NCBI RefSeq assembly: GCF_002865645.1 | Contig: NW_020194619.1 | Coordinates: 1,338,442 to 1,402,441, forward strand | Source of the DNA: Hyaloscypha bicolor E | Taxonomy: Eukaryota; Ascomycota; Leotiomycetes; Helotiales; Hyaloscyphaceae | DNA length: 64,000 nucleotides | Direction: 5' to 3' | Shown here: piece by piece, positions 12,781 through 24,709 of the stretch | Layout: the number at the start of each line of letters is the position of its first letter | Position numbering within the stretch: the first letter of the stretch is position 1 | The notes under the pieces: model-generated | The model's database searches: none | What the model saw: only the letters and a program-made list of their open reading frames with translations | What the model was told of the DNA's origin: nothing | Position numbers and translations under genes: made by a program

Positions 12781-13090
12781 AGGGCTCCGTAAGCTATATA
12801 GTAACTCATAAGCGGACTAGTCATATATATAGGAGCTGGCCGGAAGCGGGAGAGGAAGGCAGGAGGCCGTATAGTAGGTAGGTTAGTAGGAGGGTCCTCT
12901 ATAATATGAACTAGGGCCGTAACGGACGGTTAACGGATCCGTTACTGGCGCCGTAGGGCTGGCTCGTCCGCAGAGACGTCCGTAATCGACCGTCGTCGTT
13001 GCCGGGAGATAGGGAGGGCATTCGGATCGAGTTCTTGCAAGGTAGGGCACTAATTAGCAGTTCGGGCACGTTGCCGCTCCTAGAAACTGG
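12781..13090 (-). pseudogene. Possible second exon of the zinc-ribbon remnant
   Basis: Behind a plausible acceptor (CTTTAACCAG, minus strand, near 13090) one minus-strand frame reads ERQRARTANQ, then LQELDPNALPISRQRRRS, before in-frame stops where CAG and CGA codons are expected. The basic, Gln/Arg-rich composition fits the short DNA-binding tail often following a CxxC...CxxC module in fungal transposon-linked proteins. A perfect 14-bp palindrome (TAACGGATCCGTTA) lies at 12931-12944. GC content is normal here, so the RIP border is near 12780. Confidence 0.3.
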
Positions 13091-13099
13091 TTAAAGAAA

Positions 13100-13231
13100 T
13101 CAAGGATAGAGAAGAGAAATACGGACCGTACAGGCTATACAGGTCTTACGGATAGCGCCTGTAGGCCCGCAAGGAAAGGCTGAAAGTGGCAAGTGTCTAG
13201 CGCACAATAAGCAGGTCTTGGAATTATCCAT
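13100..13231 (-). pseudogene. Zinc-ribbon exon remnant (CxxC...CxxC)
   Basis: From ATG at 13231 the frame reads MDNSKTCLLCARHLPLSAF and then KTCIACT, giving two CxxC pairs as in a small zinc ribbon. A GT donor follows after the second pair. Proteins starting with such a short module are common in fungal transposon-derived families; this parallel is from general knowledge. No long downstream exon is intact, so it looks like a truncated gene or element edge. Confidence 0.4.
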
Positions 13232-13319
13232 TATTAAAAGGAAGTAAAAGAGAGAGTAACGTAAGGTCAGGATTTTCTTAGTATATTTTAGAGCTAGCGA
13301 GAGCCTCAAGAAATCCCCC

Positions 13320-14259
13320 CCAAGCTTTAAAAAATCATAATAAAAGCCCCTTGCATTTCAGAACTACTAAAACATAAAGAAAGGTACTTGAGCTTCTCCT
13401 TTCTTATCCTAAGCTGAGCCCTAAGGATTTGGACGTAATCGCGTTCCGATGCGCGATTCCCTAGAAGGGGGAGATTCTGGCGTTCGTCACGTGAAAGTTT
13501 TTTCTAAGGAGCCCCGAGAGCCAACCGCTTAAGGGTGGTCCAAACGTACGATAATATAAAGAAGTGAAAGTGAAGTGAAATATAAAGAAGTGATTGGAGA
13601 GTGTGGTATGCCAATGGAAACCTCTCAATGCCCACGATATAGCTTGGATGTTTTTTTCTCCGGTTCACGTTGATCAAATATTGCTCTCTCCCTAGAACGC
13701 CTGTCGAAATCCCGGAGAGAGTATTCCGTTAATTTCCGTGCACTGGCAGCACTACGACTTGTCCAAGGGACAGTGAAGTTGATGAAGTCACTAAGTCGAG
13801 AATTGTGAGGAGTCCTAAATTTTGTGGCTTCGATTATGCTTCCTCTCCTTCATCGATATCGGAAGTCTATTCCGGACTGGCAAACATGCCCGTTCTGGAC
13901 CAACGCACGCCATCTGCCATTGCAAGAGTGAAGAGCAAGTCGACGACGCAAATATGAAAAAGGTATTTGTTGGTTTCCACAGAGATGTGGCAAACAACTT
14001 AGACTCTTGTCTTTTGGAGGGTTTCGATTTTCAGCTACCCCAAGGTGCGCTATTGAGGCCGAGTCCTGAACGCCGTCTCCACATTCGGGACTTTTCTGCC
14101 AATTGCAAAGGAAGCGTGTAGCCAACAATAGGCAGCTGTACTACATGAATACAATGATCGCTTAAAAGTCATTGGAGTCTTAATTGCCGGCTGGTCGTTT
14201 TGAATAGGCACTGGCTTTTCATGTGAGTTCACCAAGCAGTCTGACCATCGGACATCAAA
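13320..14259. other. Intergenic, no supported gene
   Basis: GC content is normal. Overlapping short ORFs lie on both strands at 13815-14235, but none shows a family motif, a credible start context or splice sites. This is the 3' side of the FAD oxidoreductase gene. Confidence 0.5.
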
Positions 14260-15755
14260 TCAGAGCAACTGCTTCGTGAACACCCCCTTCGGATCCCACT
14301 TCTTCTTCAACCGCCTCAATTTCTCTACTATTTCCTCCCCGAACCTGCTCTCCAGCGAATCATGTCTAGAAAAGTTCTGGTAGTGATGGATCTCTTCCGC
14401 TTTACAATGTCGCGTCGCCTTTGCCAATGTTTCCTCCGCAGCTTTCTGCACTCCCTCCCCAGAACTCTCGTCCGTATACCAAGACAAATTCTCCACCCAG
14501 AACTGCAAATCGCGATGTGCCCACACCGAATCCAGCTCTATCTCTTTTTGTTTCCCAGTCGTCCATTCAAAGCCATACCCTCCCATTTTTATGTCCGGGA
14601 AGGCTTTCGTTAGTTCAACGAAGCTTTCTGCGATTCCTTGCCAGGGCGCCGGATCAAAGCGCGGTACGCCGGCGAGGTTAAAGCACTTGTAGTCTCCTTT
14701 GACGGTAAAGGGGTCCATACTGTCGTTGATATTCGTATAGTCAACCATTGAGCCCACCGCCATCATCGGCGACAGAGCCTTGAATGGCTCGAGGAACTTC
14801 TCTGCTTCGATGGCGGGTCCGAAATATATGCACATGAGAAGGAAGCATGGTTTTTGGAGCTGGGGGTTGAGGGTTACGACGGCGAGGACGGCGGAGTTGT
14901 GGTCTTTCACGTTCATAAATTGATGCGCGAGCTTGGTCACCTCTCCGACTTGCGGGATGTCGAAGATGAAGGTACCAGTGTAGACGGATCCGTCGTCCAT
15001 TCCGAGAATGGAGAGGGGGTAGGTGCGCAGTGTGAGTTCCGTTACCAGGCCGAAGAATTGGCCGGCTCCTTTCAAAGCCCAGAGCAGGTCGGGGGTTGAG
15101 TCGTCAACGGTGATTATGGAGCCGGCTGCGGTGACCATGCGCGCGGAGAGGATGTTGTCTGATGTGGTGCCGCAGAGCTTCGTGAGGGCGCAGATTCCAC
15201 CACCGATTCCCTGAGGGATTGTTCCTATTGTGTTGCCTCCTCCGAGAGCTGTAATTGGTCAGCATGGGACACATTCAACCAGAGGTCAGGACTGACACGT
15301 GCACAACCCTTCTACGTATAAAGCTTCAATAACCTCCCTATTAACTACCCCACCCTGGATTTGTACCGTTTGAGCAGACTTGTTGACGATCACATTCTTG
15401 TAGTTGCTGAGGTCGATAATAATGCCCTCAGATCCAATTGTTGACCACTGGCTATGCCCGCCTGACTTGGGAACAAAGGGGATGCCGTGCTCGATTGCCA
15501 ATTTCACCTGAACCATCAGAACATCGTTAAATTCCCATAAGTCGGGAAGCTTACGGTCTGAACGATGTCTTCCTCAGAAGAAACTAGCACAACAGCTCCA
15601 GGAGTCTCGAGATCCAACTCAGTCCATCGCTCGAGAGCAGCTTTGAACTCGTCACTGGCGGGATCTGTGAGCACACTGGCTGCTGGGGAGAGTTTTGCTG
15701 TCAAGCTCTCGACGAGTTTCGAGATCGTCATTTTTTTTTGGGCAGAGATTTCCAA
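14260..15755 (-). CDS. FAD-binding oxidoreductase, berberine-bridge (BBE) type
   Basis: Predicted flavoprotein oxidase of 466 aa using a covalently bound FAD; substrate unknown. Three exons: 15755-15555, 15507-15297 and 15248-14260. The FAD-binding PCMH-type domain includes FVPKSGGHSQW, whose His is the usual flavin attachment site, then LGGGNTIG. The C-terminal BBE segment ends in WDPKGVF. Family members normally have a YPNY-like stretch before this end; here it reads YQNFSRHD, a divergent form. There is no signal peptide, unlike many secreted BBE enzymes, so a cytosolic protein is likely. The second donor was set at GTCAGT (15296) because it alone joins the frames through LCTSLGGGN. A second in-frame ATG lies at 15731. 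Confidence 0.88.
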
Positions 15756-17306
15756 TTGCAGGTTTGTAAAGGACGATTTGAAGGAAGAAATGCATGGTCA
15801 CTTGACTTTGCGAGGTTCATGTTCCAGGTGTCAGCTTTCCACATCTGCTCGATCTTACTAAGCACTAAGCGGGAAGAAAGAAGAGGCGTTTGTCTTTGGC
15901 AACGAAATCATTATTAAATGAATGGACTGGCGGTGGCTGAAATTCTCCATTGTATAGATAAGTCCTAATTGGGATCTTGAGGAACTCGATCACTCATCGA
16001 GGCAAAGAGAAAGATGTTTAGGGGCTTCCCCAATCTGGACAAGGCATGATTAGCTGCAGAGTGGCGGCAAGAGACAAGAGACACACTAATCCCAATATAA
16101 TCCGAAAAACAGAAGGTATGAGGTTATTCAGACTTGCTGACAATTCCTGCATGTGATCTGACGCTGAAGCTAAACTTAGGTTGGCAAGCGTATCCGCCAC
16201 ATCCCGGATCCCGCACCATCATCTTTGGGGAGGAAGCGAGCCAAGATGTCCGCCTGTCGGATGCCAGACGGGACAGGATCACTAGTGATTGGGCCGGGTT
16301 TCGTACTACTTTTGCTGCCGGGCCCCAGACCGCGTTCTGATCAACGGTCCGAGACTTGTCGAGAAGAGCTGAGGGTGAGGGTTGCGTCGGAGAGAGTCTG
16401 TCAAGCACAATGCGCAGGCAAAACGGCACACGTGCCTGGTTGCCATTGACATCCCCTGCATTTGCCGTCAAAGGCCGCTCTCAATACAACATCGTTACAT
16501 CTGCATGTGAGCTGCATGCATCCCTCCGAGTCTCCGACCCTCGACTCTCCGACTCTCGCGTACGAAATACCTCACCTCCCCCTGCTGTCCTCTGTCCTCT
16601 ATCCTGCTCCATCCTGTTCTTCTCTCCAACTGGTGCAATGCCGTGTTATCTCGCTCTAACTGTCGCATTATTCCCAGAAGGGCCGACAAAGCCACCGCTG
16701 ACGACACTCCCATTATCCCATAGCGTGTCTCAACCCTGACCACTCCTCCCATGATTGGCAACTCACGACACCAAACGCCAACGCCAACCCCAGATCCGCT
16801 CGCATCTTTTTGCTCAGTGTTTGCGGGGGAAATAGCAAGTGCCATCGCCTCCCGTCCAGCCACCATTCCCCTCAATTGGCCGCCTCTTCTCAATTGTAAG
16901 CACGGAAGTGAAACATGAATCGTAGCGGGGACCGCCTCCTACGGCTTGTTCATCTGCATCTGCATGCCTTGAGGTAGCTACGTCGACGGCTTCTAGTCTG
17001 CCTATCACAATCAAACAGCTCCTGGTCGAGACCAATCCCACCCGGTTTGTCACACATCTGGTACCAATGATCGAACGCACATTATGGCGATCTTTACTCC
17101 GTTGAGCAAGCAGGGAGATGCAAACATCCCTCGATTTGAAGTAGGACCGCGAGGAGGGGTAGCTCCCCGCTCCAGGCCGAAAAAAGTCGGTCTTTCTCCA
17201 AGCTCTTATAAGAGTAGTACCGTTTGTCCTCCTCACCTTGGCCTTCATCCACGTTTCTTGCAGAGTCCTCTGAGTTTTGTATAGTGAAAGAGCCAATATC
17301 TCCAAG
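15756..17306. other. Intergenic between divergent oxidoreductase and transporter genes
   Basis: This 1.55-kb stretch is the shared 5' region of two divergently transcribed genes. The short ORFs on both strands overlap each other and show no domain. Pyrimidine-rich sequence near 16570-16740 and 17210-17300 fits promoter and leader DNA of the transporter. Confidence 0.5.
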
Positions 17307-19251
17307 ATGGGTTTGGCTTTGAAGAAGCCTGAGGGCGTACCGGGCAAGTCCTGGCCTGCTGTAAGGCATCCGCACTTCCAAGTTTTAACTCTAGGCTGAA
17401 TTGAATACAGATTATCATTGGATTGTTCGTTGCTTTCGGAGGTGTGCTATTTGGGTATGCTTCTGGCTCCTGTACCTGGTTGCATAAGCTGATTTTAAGC
17501 AGATATGATACAGGAACTATCAGTGGTATTCTTGCCATGCCGTATGCCATTCCAGCAACTTCCTCCTCATGCATCTTTTCTTATACCTCCTAGATACTGG
17601 CAAGATGAGTTCTCAACTGGTTTCATCGATTCCAAAGGACACAAGAACATCGACGCTGGCCAAACGTCAGAAGTTGTCTCAATCTTGTCTGCCGGCACAT
17701 TCTTTGGAGCACTTGGGGCAGCGCCCGTGGCCGATCGAATCGGTCGACGTTTTGCCTTGATTGCGTCTTGCTGTGTGTTCAGCTTTGGCGTTATCTTGCA
17801 GACTGCTGCTACCAAATTGCCCATGTTCGTTGCTGGCCGTTTCTTCGCTGGCTTTGGTGTAGGCCTTGTATCGGCTTTGAGTAAGCACTTTGACCCCCTA
17901 ATTCTGGATACTTCCTCATAGCCTATTAGTCCCCCTTTACCAATCCGAGACTGCACCAAAATGGATCCGGGGTCTCATTGTTGGATCATACCAGTTGGCA
18001 ATCACCATTGGTCTACTGCTGGCTGCTATCGTCAACAACTCTACAAAGAATCGCACTGGCAAGTGAACGAAGTCTCCGAATGGAGAATCCCCAAGCACTT
18101 AGGCTGACTCCCAATAAAGACACTGGCTCATACCGTATCCCGATTGCCGTGCAGTTCGCCTGGGCTCTGGTCCTCGTTGGCGGCATGCTCGTGCTCCCCG
18201 AAACCCCACGATACCTGATTCGATCTGGAAAGCCCGAGAAAGCAGCACTCGCTCTCTCTCAGCTCCGCCGACTGCCAGCAGATCATGCCGCTATTCGTGA
18301 TGAATTGGGCGAAATCCAAGCCAATCACGAGTACGAACTCAGTCTCGGGAAGGCAACATACCTCGACTGCTTCAGGGGCAACATGCTTAAGAGACAGCTC
18401 ACAGGATGTGGCCTTCAAGCTCTGCAACAGCTTACCGGTATCAACTTCATATTTTACTACGGGACTCAATATTTCAAGAACTCTGGAATCACGAATGCTT
18501 TCGTCATTAGCATGATCACCAGCTCCGTGAACACGGCCTCCACCTTACCCGGTCTCTACGCAATCGACAAATGGGGTCGTCGACCCCTCCTCTTTTGGGG
18601 CGGTATGTGTCTCCCACCCCTTCCATTCCACCCCTAAAACTAACGCCTCTCTCCCCAGCAATCGGCATGACCGTCTCCCAACTCCTCGTCGCGATTCTCG
18701 GCACGACCACCACCGGCCAGACGGCCGAGGGAAACGTCTTCTCCAAGAACCTCGGCGCGCAAAAGGCCTCCATCGCCTTCGTCTGCATCTACATCTTCTT
18801 CTTCGCCTCGACCTGGGGCCCCATCGCCTGGGTGGTAACGGGGGAGATCTTCCCCCTCAAGGTCCGGGCGAAAGCGCTCTCCATGACGACGGCCACAAAC
18901 TGGCTGCTGAACTGGGCGATTGCCTACTCGACCCCTTACCTCGTGAACTGGGGTCCCGGGAACGCAAATCTTCAGTCCAAGATCTTCTTCATCTGGTTCG
19001 CCTGCTGCTTTTTGTGTATTACTTTTGTCTATTTCATGATTTATGAGACGAAGGGCCTTACGCTTGAGCAGATTGATGAGCTGTATGCAGAGGTGAAGGT
19101 CGCGAGTCAGAGCGTGCACTGGACACCGACGACGACGTTCACGGAGATTAGGGCGTCTGTTGCGGCACAGGGAGGTCTGGGACAGAAGGGAGCACTGGGG
19201 CATCATGAGAAGACGGGGGAGTATAGGAGTGAGGCTGATGCTGCGAGCTGA
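17307..19251 (+). CDS. MFS sugar (hexose) transporter
   Basis: A 542-aa sugar-proton symporter type protein of the plasma membrane. Seven exons: 17307-17360, 17411-17454, 17503-17541, 17594-17880, 17930-18058, 18120-18602 and 18659-19251. Family motifs appear in order: GYDTGTISG at the first helix, DRIGRR in loop 2-3, PETPRYL, QQLTGINFIFYYG in helix 7 (sugar binding), DKWGRRPLL, and ETKGLTLEQIDEL at the end. The fifth intron (18059-18119) uses a GC donor (GCAAGT), the only choice that keeps the frame through NRTDTGSYRI. Three small 5' exons encode the first helix. The exact sugar cannot be read from sequence. It is divergent from the neighbouring FAD oxidoreductase gene. Confidence 0.92.
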
Positions 19252-19677
19252 AGACTGTCTCGTAGCCTGAAAAGAGGCGGGTTGGGTTGTATGGGATATA
19301 GCTCTACAGGTGGAAATACAAGAACAGAATTAAGTTGGATATTTGGCCAATGAATGCATGATGATTCTAGAGGATGTTTGCGGGTTTTGTACTCTTAGCA
19401 GAAATACCACTCGTTTGAGACGATCGAGCATCTTCATACCTATTCATTTCACTCAGAACACACAACAAAGCAAGAATAGACATTAAGGATTTTCATTACA
19501 TTCTAAAGCTCATTCCCATCGGTGTATCAATCTCTATACCCACAATCAATGCTTTTCGTTTCATAACTCATGACCATTCTCCTCTCCATGCATGTTTTTG
19601 GTTTTGCTTCCAGAGCCCCTCATTATAATTACCAGCCCCTTTCTGGGCACTTCTCATTCTCCCATCCACTCCAATAA
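19252..19677. other. Convergent 3' intergenic region
   Basis: This 426-nt AT-leaning stretch separates two convergent genes and should hold both 3' UTRs. I see no ORF or structured element. Confidence 0.5.
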
Positions 19678-20763
19678 TCAAGAACAAGGCACAACATAAA
19701 CCCCAATCGGACTCGGCGCACTATCCTGAAAGTAATCCAACTCCACACCCCCCACACTACTAACACTAAACGCACTCTGCTTCCCGCCACAGCTAAATGT
19801 AGCAATCGTGTAATTATTCCCCGGCAGGATCTCCGTTTTGCCGTAATCTGTCGCGAGCGGCGGCATATTACCATATGTCGTTCCGCTTTCAATTCCGGAT
19901 TTCAGTAAAGCAAAATCCAAGCCTCCTTTCTCACCTAGCTCCTCTTCGATCCCGGAAAAGTAGTACTTCCCTGCTGAGGGGTCGAGGTCGGAACCGAAGG
20001 GGAAGAGGAAGAGTAGTGCGCAGGTCCCGTTATAGGGTGCGGCGGAAGGGAGGTCGAAGTTGAAGAGGGTGGTGTTTGTTGGTGAGACGTAGGCTTTGTA
20101 GGAGTTGCCGAAGGAGGTGTTGGGTGCTTGAGGAGAGGTTGGGACAATGAGGTGGGGAAATTGGAACACACCACCGGAAATGTCTGTTGGGCAGGAGTGT
20201 GCCGCTGAAGATGTGAGCGCTGCAGAGGTCGTAGATGCTGCTGGATTTTGGGCTGCCAAAACTGGTGAAGCTGTTGCTGTTGGTGCAGCAGAGGAAGAAG
20301 GACGACCCATAGCAGTACAGCTGAATCCCCCGGTTCTCAACGTGACGCTCTGACAGCCTGTGGTATTCTTCAACGCGTCACTGAAGATATTGTAGCTCCC
20401 ATCATCTCCAGGACCGGCTGACGGGCATGCAAACCACTTCTCGCTGGCATCATGCATCAGGTTCCCATCATCTGCCAGTGTGAAGTTTGTAGATCCCCCA
20501 GCGCCTTGCGTACATTGGAATTGGAAAGTAGAGGGCCAGATGAGACAATTGTGGTGCAGACCATCGAAGAGAGTGTGGCCGTCCATGTAGTAGATGCCTT
20601 GAGGATAGACGCCGCCGATTCGATTCTCGCCGATGGTGTCTTCGACTATTGTACCGTTTGGCTCGCCAACTGCGGTCATCGCGAAGGTGCATGGAGATAT
20701 TTGGCGTGGAATCGATGCTGCAGAGGCGCCGATGCCCAGCGCGAGAAGCGAAAGAGAGAGCAT
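19678..20763 (-). CDS. Secreted cell-wall-type protein with But2 C-terminal domain
   Basis: A single-exon, 361-aa protein. The start MLSLSLLALGIGASA is a signal peptide, probably cleaved before SIPRQ. The N-terminal half has the pattern of fungal surface proteins with QNRIGG-like and CxLxxxxTxFQC elements (here GENRIGG and STFQFQCTQG) and many N-glycosylation sites. A Ser/Thr/Ala-rich linker follows (about residues 150-185), then the But2-type domain from HSCPTDISG through YNGTCALLFLFPF to GVYVVPCS. Function is unknown; a structural or surface role is inferred. The start was placed at the Met before the hydrophobic leader, not at upstream in-frame codons. Confidence 0.82.
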   Translation of the reverse strand: MLSLSLLALGIGASAASIPRQISPCTFAMTAVGEPNGTIVEDTIGENRIGGVYPQGIYYMDGHTLFDGLHHNCLIWPSTFQFQCTQGAGGSTNFTLADDGNLMHDASEKWFACPSAGPGDDGSYNIFSDALKNTTGCQSVTLRTGGFSCTAMGRPSSSAAPTATASPVLAAQNPAASTTSAALTSSAAHSCPTDISGGVFQFPHLIVPTSPQAPNTSFGNSYKAYVSPTNTTLFNFDLPSAAPYNGTCALLFLFPFGSDLDPSAGKYYFSGIEEELGEKGGLDFALLKSGIESGTTYGNMPPLATDYGKTEILPGNNYTIATFSCGGKQSAFSVSSVGGVELDYFQDSAPSPIGVYVVPCS

Positions 20764-21896
20764 TCTGTATGGTGTTGATGAAGTGAGCTCAAGATGCAAA
20801 GGAACAATCTGGGTTTGAATTGGTGGTTGGGGCGAGGTATGGGAGAGATGGCTGGGGAAGGAATGTCGGGTCTTAAGAAACAAAGAAAACGAAGGAACCA
20901 GCAAGATCAAGATACTGTGCCTTCTACTTCGTCTCACGGAGAGGGAAGCGACATCGACATAACGAGAAACGGCGCAGATACTTTGTCCTTCCTGCACCCA
21001 TCGTCATTGCCTTCAGCCGATCAGCACTTTAAGATCTCGTCTTGACCAGCTGCTCATAGCTCCGCAAAGGGGAGGATCTTCAGCCGGGCGTCCAGGCTCC
21101 TTACCTCTTCCGTCCAATACGGTGATCATCTGAGCTTCTCGATCAATGCTCTTTCTGGCAGAACGATGGGCAAAGGGCCGAACTTGACGATGAATTGGAG
21201 ATGATCCAGGCACAGCGCTGCCAAGGGTGTGCATGAAACGCGCCAAGCATTCCACGCTTGCCTGTTCCTGGCTGTTTGGTGGCTGATGATCTGAACGGGT
21301 GGCGGGCAATCCCTGCAGATGCACCGAAGGTTCCATCCGTGCCTTTGGTATTTTGGGATGGAGCTGGAAACATTGTCATTGTTGGACAGGACAGGGGCCC
21401 CAAGAGGGGGGAAGGACTAGTGGGGCAGTATAGCTGAAACAAAACAAAACAAAACAAAACAAATGGAGGTACAGGGACTGGAAGCTGTAAGAACCAGGTG
21501 TCAAATGATCAACGGGGCAGCAGCAAGAATGGAGGGGGACAAGTATCCAGGAGCTAGGGTTTGTTGTGTTCTGGAGTACAGGGTATCGGATGAACGATAT
21601 GTTGGCTATTGCGCTTCATAGTACTTCCAAGTTAATGTTACAATCTGCTCCTCTGCATGTTCGTTCAAGTATGCGGAAGAGAGATCCGTAAGGAGGAGGA
21701 GCTCGATGAGGCTAAAAGGAGGGCAAGTACGATGAGATGAACTGCCTTTATATTTCTTTGGTCTGCTCAAATTCAGGGGCTGTGCTTTATGCAGCATCCA
21801 ACGGAACTTTGAACCCAGATCTAGTCTATCTTCCTACATGTAGAGCCGTCGAGGTCTATGTCTATCACCCAAACTCCAGCACTTCCACATTATAAA
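20764..21896. other. Intergenic with an (AAAAC)n microsatellite
   Basis: No gene is supported. An (AAAAC)5-like microsatellite sits at about 21437-21463. The region holds the promoter of the But2-domain gene and the 3' side of the next MFS gene. Short ORFs show no motif. Confidence 0.5.
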
Positions 21897-23853
21897 TCAT
21901 ACACCCTGCTCCATGCCTTCTTCCCACTCCTCATCCTCAACGCCTATCATCCTTTCCTCCTCGGTCTCGTTCCCGTTCTCATTCTCTTCGTCCTTGCCAG
22001 CCTTCCACCCCGTACCAGCCTGTACAAACACCATAACCAGCGCCAGTCCGCCAGCAGCAACAAACAATTGGTTCAAACTCCCTACATAGCTATCCACCGC
22101 AACTCTTTTCTCCACTCCTTCCAAAACCTGTACCAAAGCCGGACTGCCAAGCAGCTTCCTCACCAACTCTTCTCTCCCTTCCAAGCCACCATTTTCTGCA
22201 AAGCCCGTCTCAAGTCTTGCTTTCAGGACCCGCACAAACAATCCACCTCCAATAGCTGAGCCAAATGAGCCAGCGAACGCGCGGAACGTGGTGAGGAGAG
22301 ACGCAGCCATGAAATGGGTAGATGGCGGTGCCAAGTGCAGGGTATGAGCAAGAGTATAGTTCAAGGAAGCCCCGATGCAAAGACCGTTAACAAGCACCGC
22401 CAAAAGGTACAGCGGGGTCGGAGTATGCTCGTTGGAAATCTGGGAGAGTAGGAAAAAGGTGCACATGAAGAGGGCGTAGCATATAACGCTTGGTCTGTAA
22501 TAAATTAGCATTGCAGCTGCAAAGGGTTGGGACCGTACAGCCAAAAGCTCCCTCCTCTCCTGACATGAAACCCGCCGACCACGAGACCTCCTAATGCGAA
22601 GCCAAGATTCGTTGGAATGAGGATCGAGCCGGCTTCAGCGGGGCTCCAGCCCCGTATCGAGAGAGCATAGGCAGGGGCGTACATCAGCACCGTCCATCTT
22701 GAAGCCATTTGGCCAAGTTGCGCAACGCATGATAGAAGCACACCAGGGTTCTTCAGGACAGTAATGGGGATAATCGGGGTCCTGGCCACGTAGAACTCAA
22801 TCATAATGAATCCGATAAGGAGGAATATCGACACAGTGATTGGAATGTACTCGATCTTGGGTGAAGAGAGTCCAAAGAGGAAGAGGACCACAGATGCAAC
22901 CTGTGGACATTAGTTTCTGAAACCAACACTTAAGAGGAAACATACGAGCGTAAAAGCGCCAAGGTAATCAATTCGAGCGAGTTTGGCGCTGATAGTTCCT
23001 TCTCCCTCTTCACCTCCGGTAAATGTTGTCGGGATGCTGAAGAAGACTCCCATGCCAGAAATCAGAGAAAGAGGTCCCTGAATCCACATCAAGAATCGCT
23101 GCAACCAAATTAATATGTGCTTGGAGAAAATGAAGAAGAAGCTTACCCATCCAGTTATTGGCAGCAAAGCACCAGCAATGACCGCTCCGAACGAGACTCC
23201 CATTGTGAACACCGAGTTGACAAGGCCAATATGCAGGCCTCTCCTCTTCTTGGCCGATAACTCCAGAACCAGAATCAAAGAGACCGTCATTATTGAACCT
23301 CCTCCGATTCCTTGGACAATTCTCCCCAGCAGGAAGACTTGCATACTCTTGCCTTGAGAGGCAATGACGCCGCCAACTCCAAAGAAGATCGAAGACACCA
23401 AGACACAAGATCTCGGAGAGAAGATCTGGGCCAGCCGGCCAGCCAAGATCGTCGTACTTGACATTGCAATCATGTAGGCAGAAGTAAACCAGCTAGCCGC
23501 AGCAAAAGCATCCAGATCCTCCGCAATCTTCGACTGAGTGGTCGTGACCAAAGACAAGTTCGAAGCTGCAAGAAAGACCATCAACACAAAACCGCTCGTA
23601 CAATTCCATGGAAGAGAGACACACCTTGCAAAAACATCAACCCACACAAACTCAACATAATCAGCGAACCTCTCGCTCTCCCCACATGCTGATTAGCCTT
23701 GTCCTCATCCTCGCCATCCTCTTCATCCCTCCTCCGCGAATCCGTCAAAGTTGCCGAACTCCCATCATCGCGCTCAATGCTCCTCGACTCATCGATCAAC
23801 AACGGAGTCTGCTCATTTGACCGTGGACCCGAACTCCCACTCTGGACTGCCAT
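21897..23853 (-). CDS. MFS transporter, DHA2-like (14-TM drug/basic amino acid type)
   Basis: A 586-aa protein in five exons: 23853-23625, 23565-23147, 23098-22946, 22900-22539 and 22494-21897. The acidic hydrophilic N-terminus (about 65 residues, many Asp/Glu/Arg) precedes the first helix. Motifs include SWFTSAYMIA, LAGRLAQIFSPR (motif A region) and LGRIVQGIGGGSIMT (motif B region, with the Arg), followed by SVFTMGVSFGAVIAG as motif C. This layout fits DHA2 members such as vacuolar basic-amino-acid or drug exporters. The C-terminus is very acidic (EENENGNETEEERM). Substrate and membrane are not resolved. The fourth intron is only 44 nt with donor GTACGG. Confidence 0.88.
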
Positions 23854-24334
23854 GACGTGTTTTGATGTCGAATCTCGTGACTCTTGACCCCTTTTATCAC
23901 CTTCTGTAACACCGGATCAAGGATTCATCTTTCCCGTTCAAAAAATAGGTGAAATACCGGTCATTCATAGCTTAAGATGTGACAAAAGGAGTGACGTGGA
24001 GAGCGCACCAGGCCATCTCGAATGATTGATAATCCAGATCTCTCGGCAGCAACGGCACTCCGAGCCTGCTGCGGATACGGTGACCGAGTCTCCCCTGAAC
24101 TGTGCATTCAGCGGTTGGCCAGTGGGCGAAACACCTTGTTTTAGGGCTTACGGAGTGCTTCGCTGGTTTGGATTACCGGCCGCTCATTCGCTGCAGCAAA
24201 AGGCTTGCAGGGTTGAAACTGCTGCTGCTGTCCCGTCGGTGTCGAAACTCCGCTGTCTGTCTGTCTGCGAGGCTTCGCCCCAGCTCAATAAACCCAATTC
24301 AATCTCTGATCTCCCACTGCTCAGACACCAAAAC
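23854..24334. other. Intergenic, promoter side of the DHA2 transporter
   Basis: No supported gene. The stretch contains the 5' region of the minus-strand transporter. Confidence 0.45.
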
Positions 24335-24709
24335 ATGACTCCCTCCAACTTCACAAACAGACCGGACCAGCCCGCCTCTCCTGCCTCCGCACATTCTAGC
24401 CCTTCTTTTCCTTCCACAACCTCTACTGCCAGCACCAGAACCAATAACTCCCCCACCTCCTCCAATCCACACGCAACGTCCCTGCCCTCCTTCCAGTTCA
24501 CAGGTCCCACCACTTCTCTAGCAAGCCCACATCCCAACATCACCAACAACCCATTCTTCCAGTCCACCTCCCTCAGACCACATCTCCTCACCGTCCCAAC
24601 CTACCTAACTACCTCCAAAACCCTCGCAACACCACCTCACAACACAATTAAAATAAATCACATGACAAAATCACGCAAGCGGCACACGAGAGTTTTCTGG
24701 ATTTTCTGA
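24335..24709 (+). CDS. Possible small Ser/Thr/Pro-rich hypothetical protein
   Basis: An ATG in good context (AAAACATGA) opens a frame of about 124 aa, very rich in Ser, Thr, Pro and Asn, with PSFPSTTSTASTRTNNSPTS. It has no signal peptide and no known motif. Low-complexity composition can arise by chance in C/T-rich DNA, so this is weak; the stretch may instead be non-coding. Confidence 0.25.
   Translation: MTPSNFTNRPDQPASPASAHSSPSFPSTTSTASTRTNNSPTSSNPHATSLPSFQFTGPTTSLASPHPNITNNPFFQSTSLRPHLLTVPTYLTTSKTLATPPHNTIKINHMTKSRKRHTRVFWIF

Noticed and set aside
12931..12944. 14-bp perfect palindrome TAACGGATCCGTTA
   Set aside because: It lies inside a decayed coding remnant and has no second copy in the window; a regulatory role cannot be supported.
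13815..14235. Overlapping ORFs on both strands before the FAD oxidoreductase
   Set aside because: Mutually overlapping, no domain, no splice logic, no start context; probably chance.
14362..15214. Plus-strand ORFs inside the FAD oxidoreductase
   Set aside because: Shadows of the real minus-strand exon with no motif.
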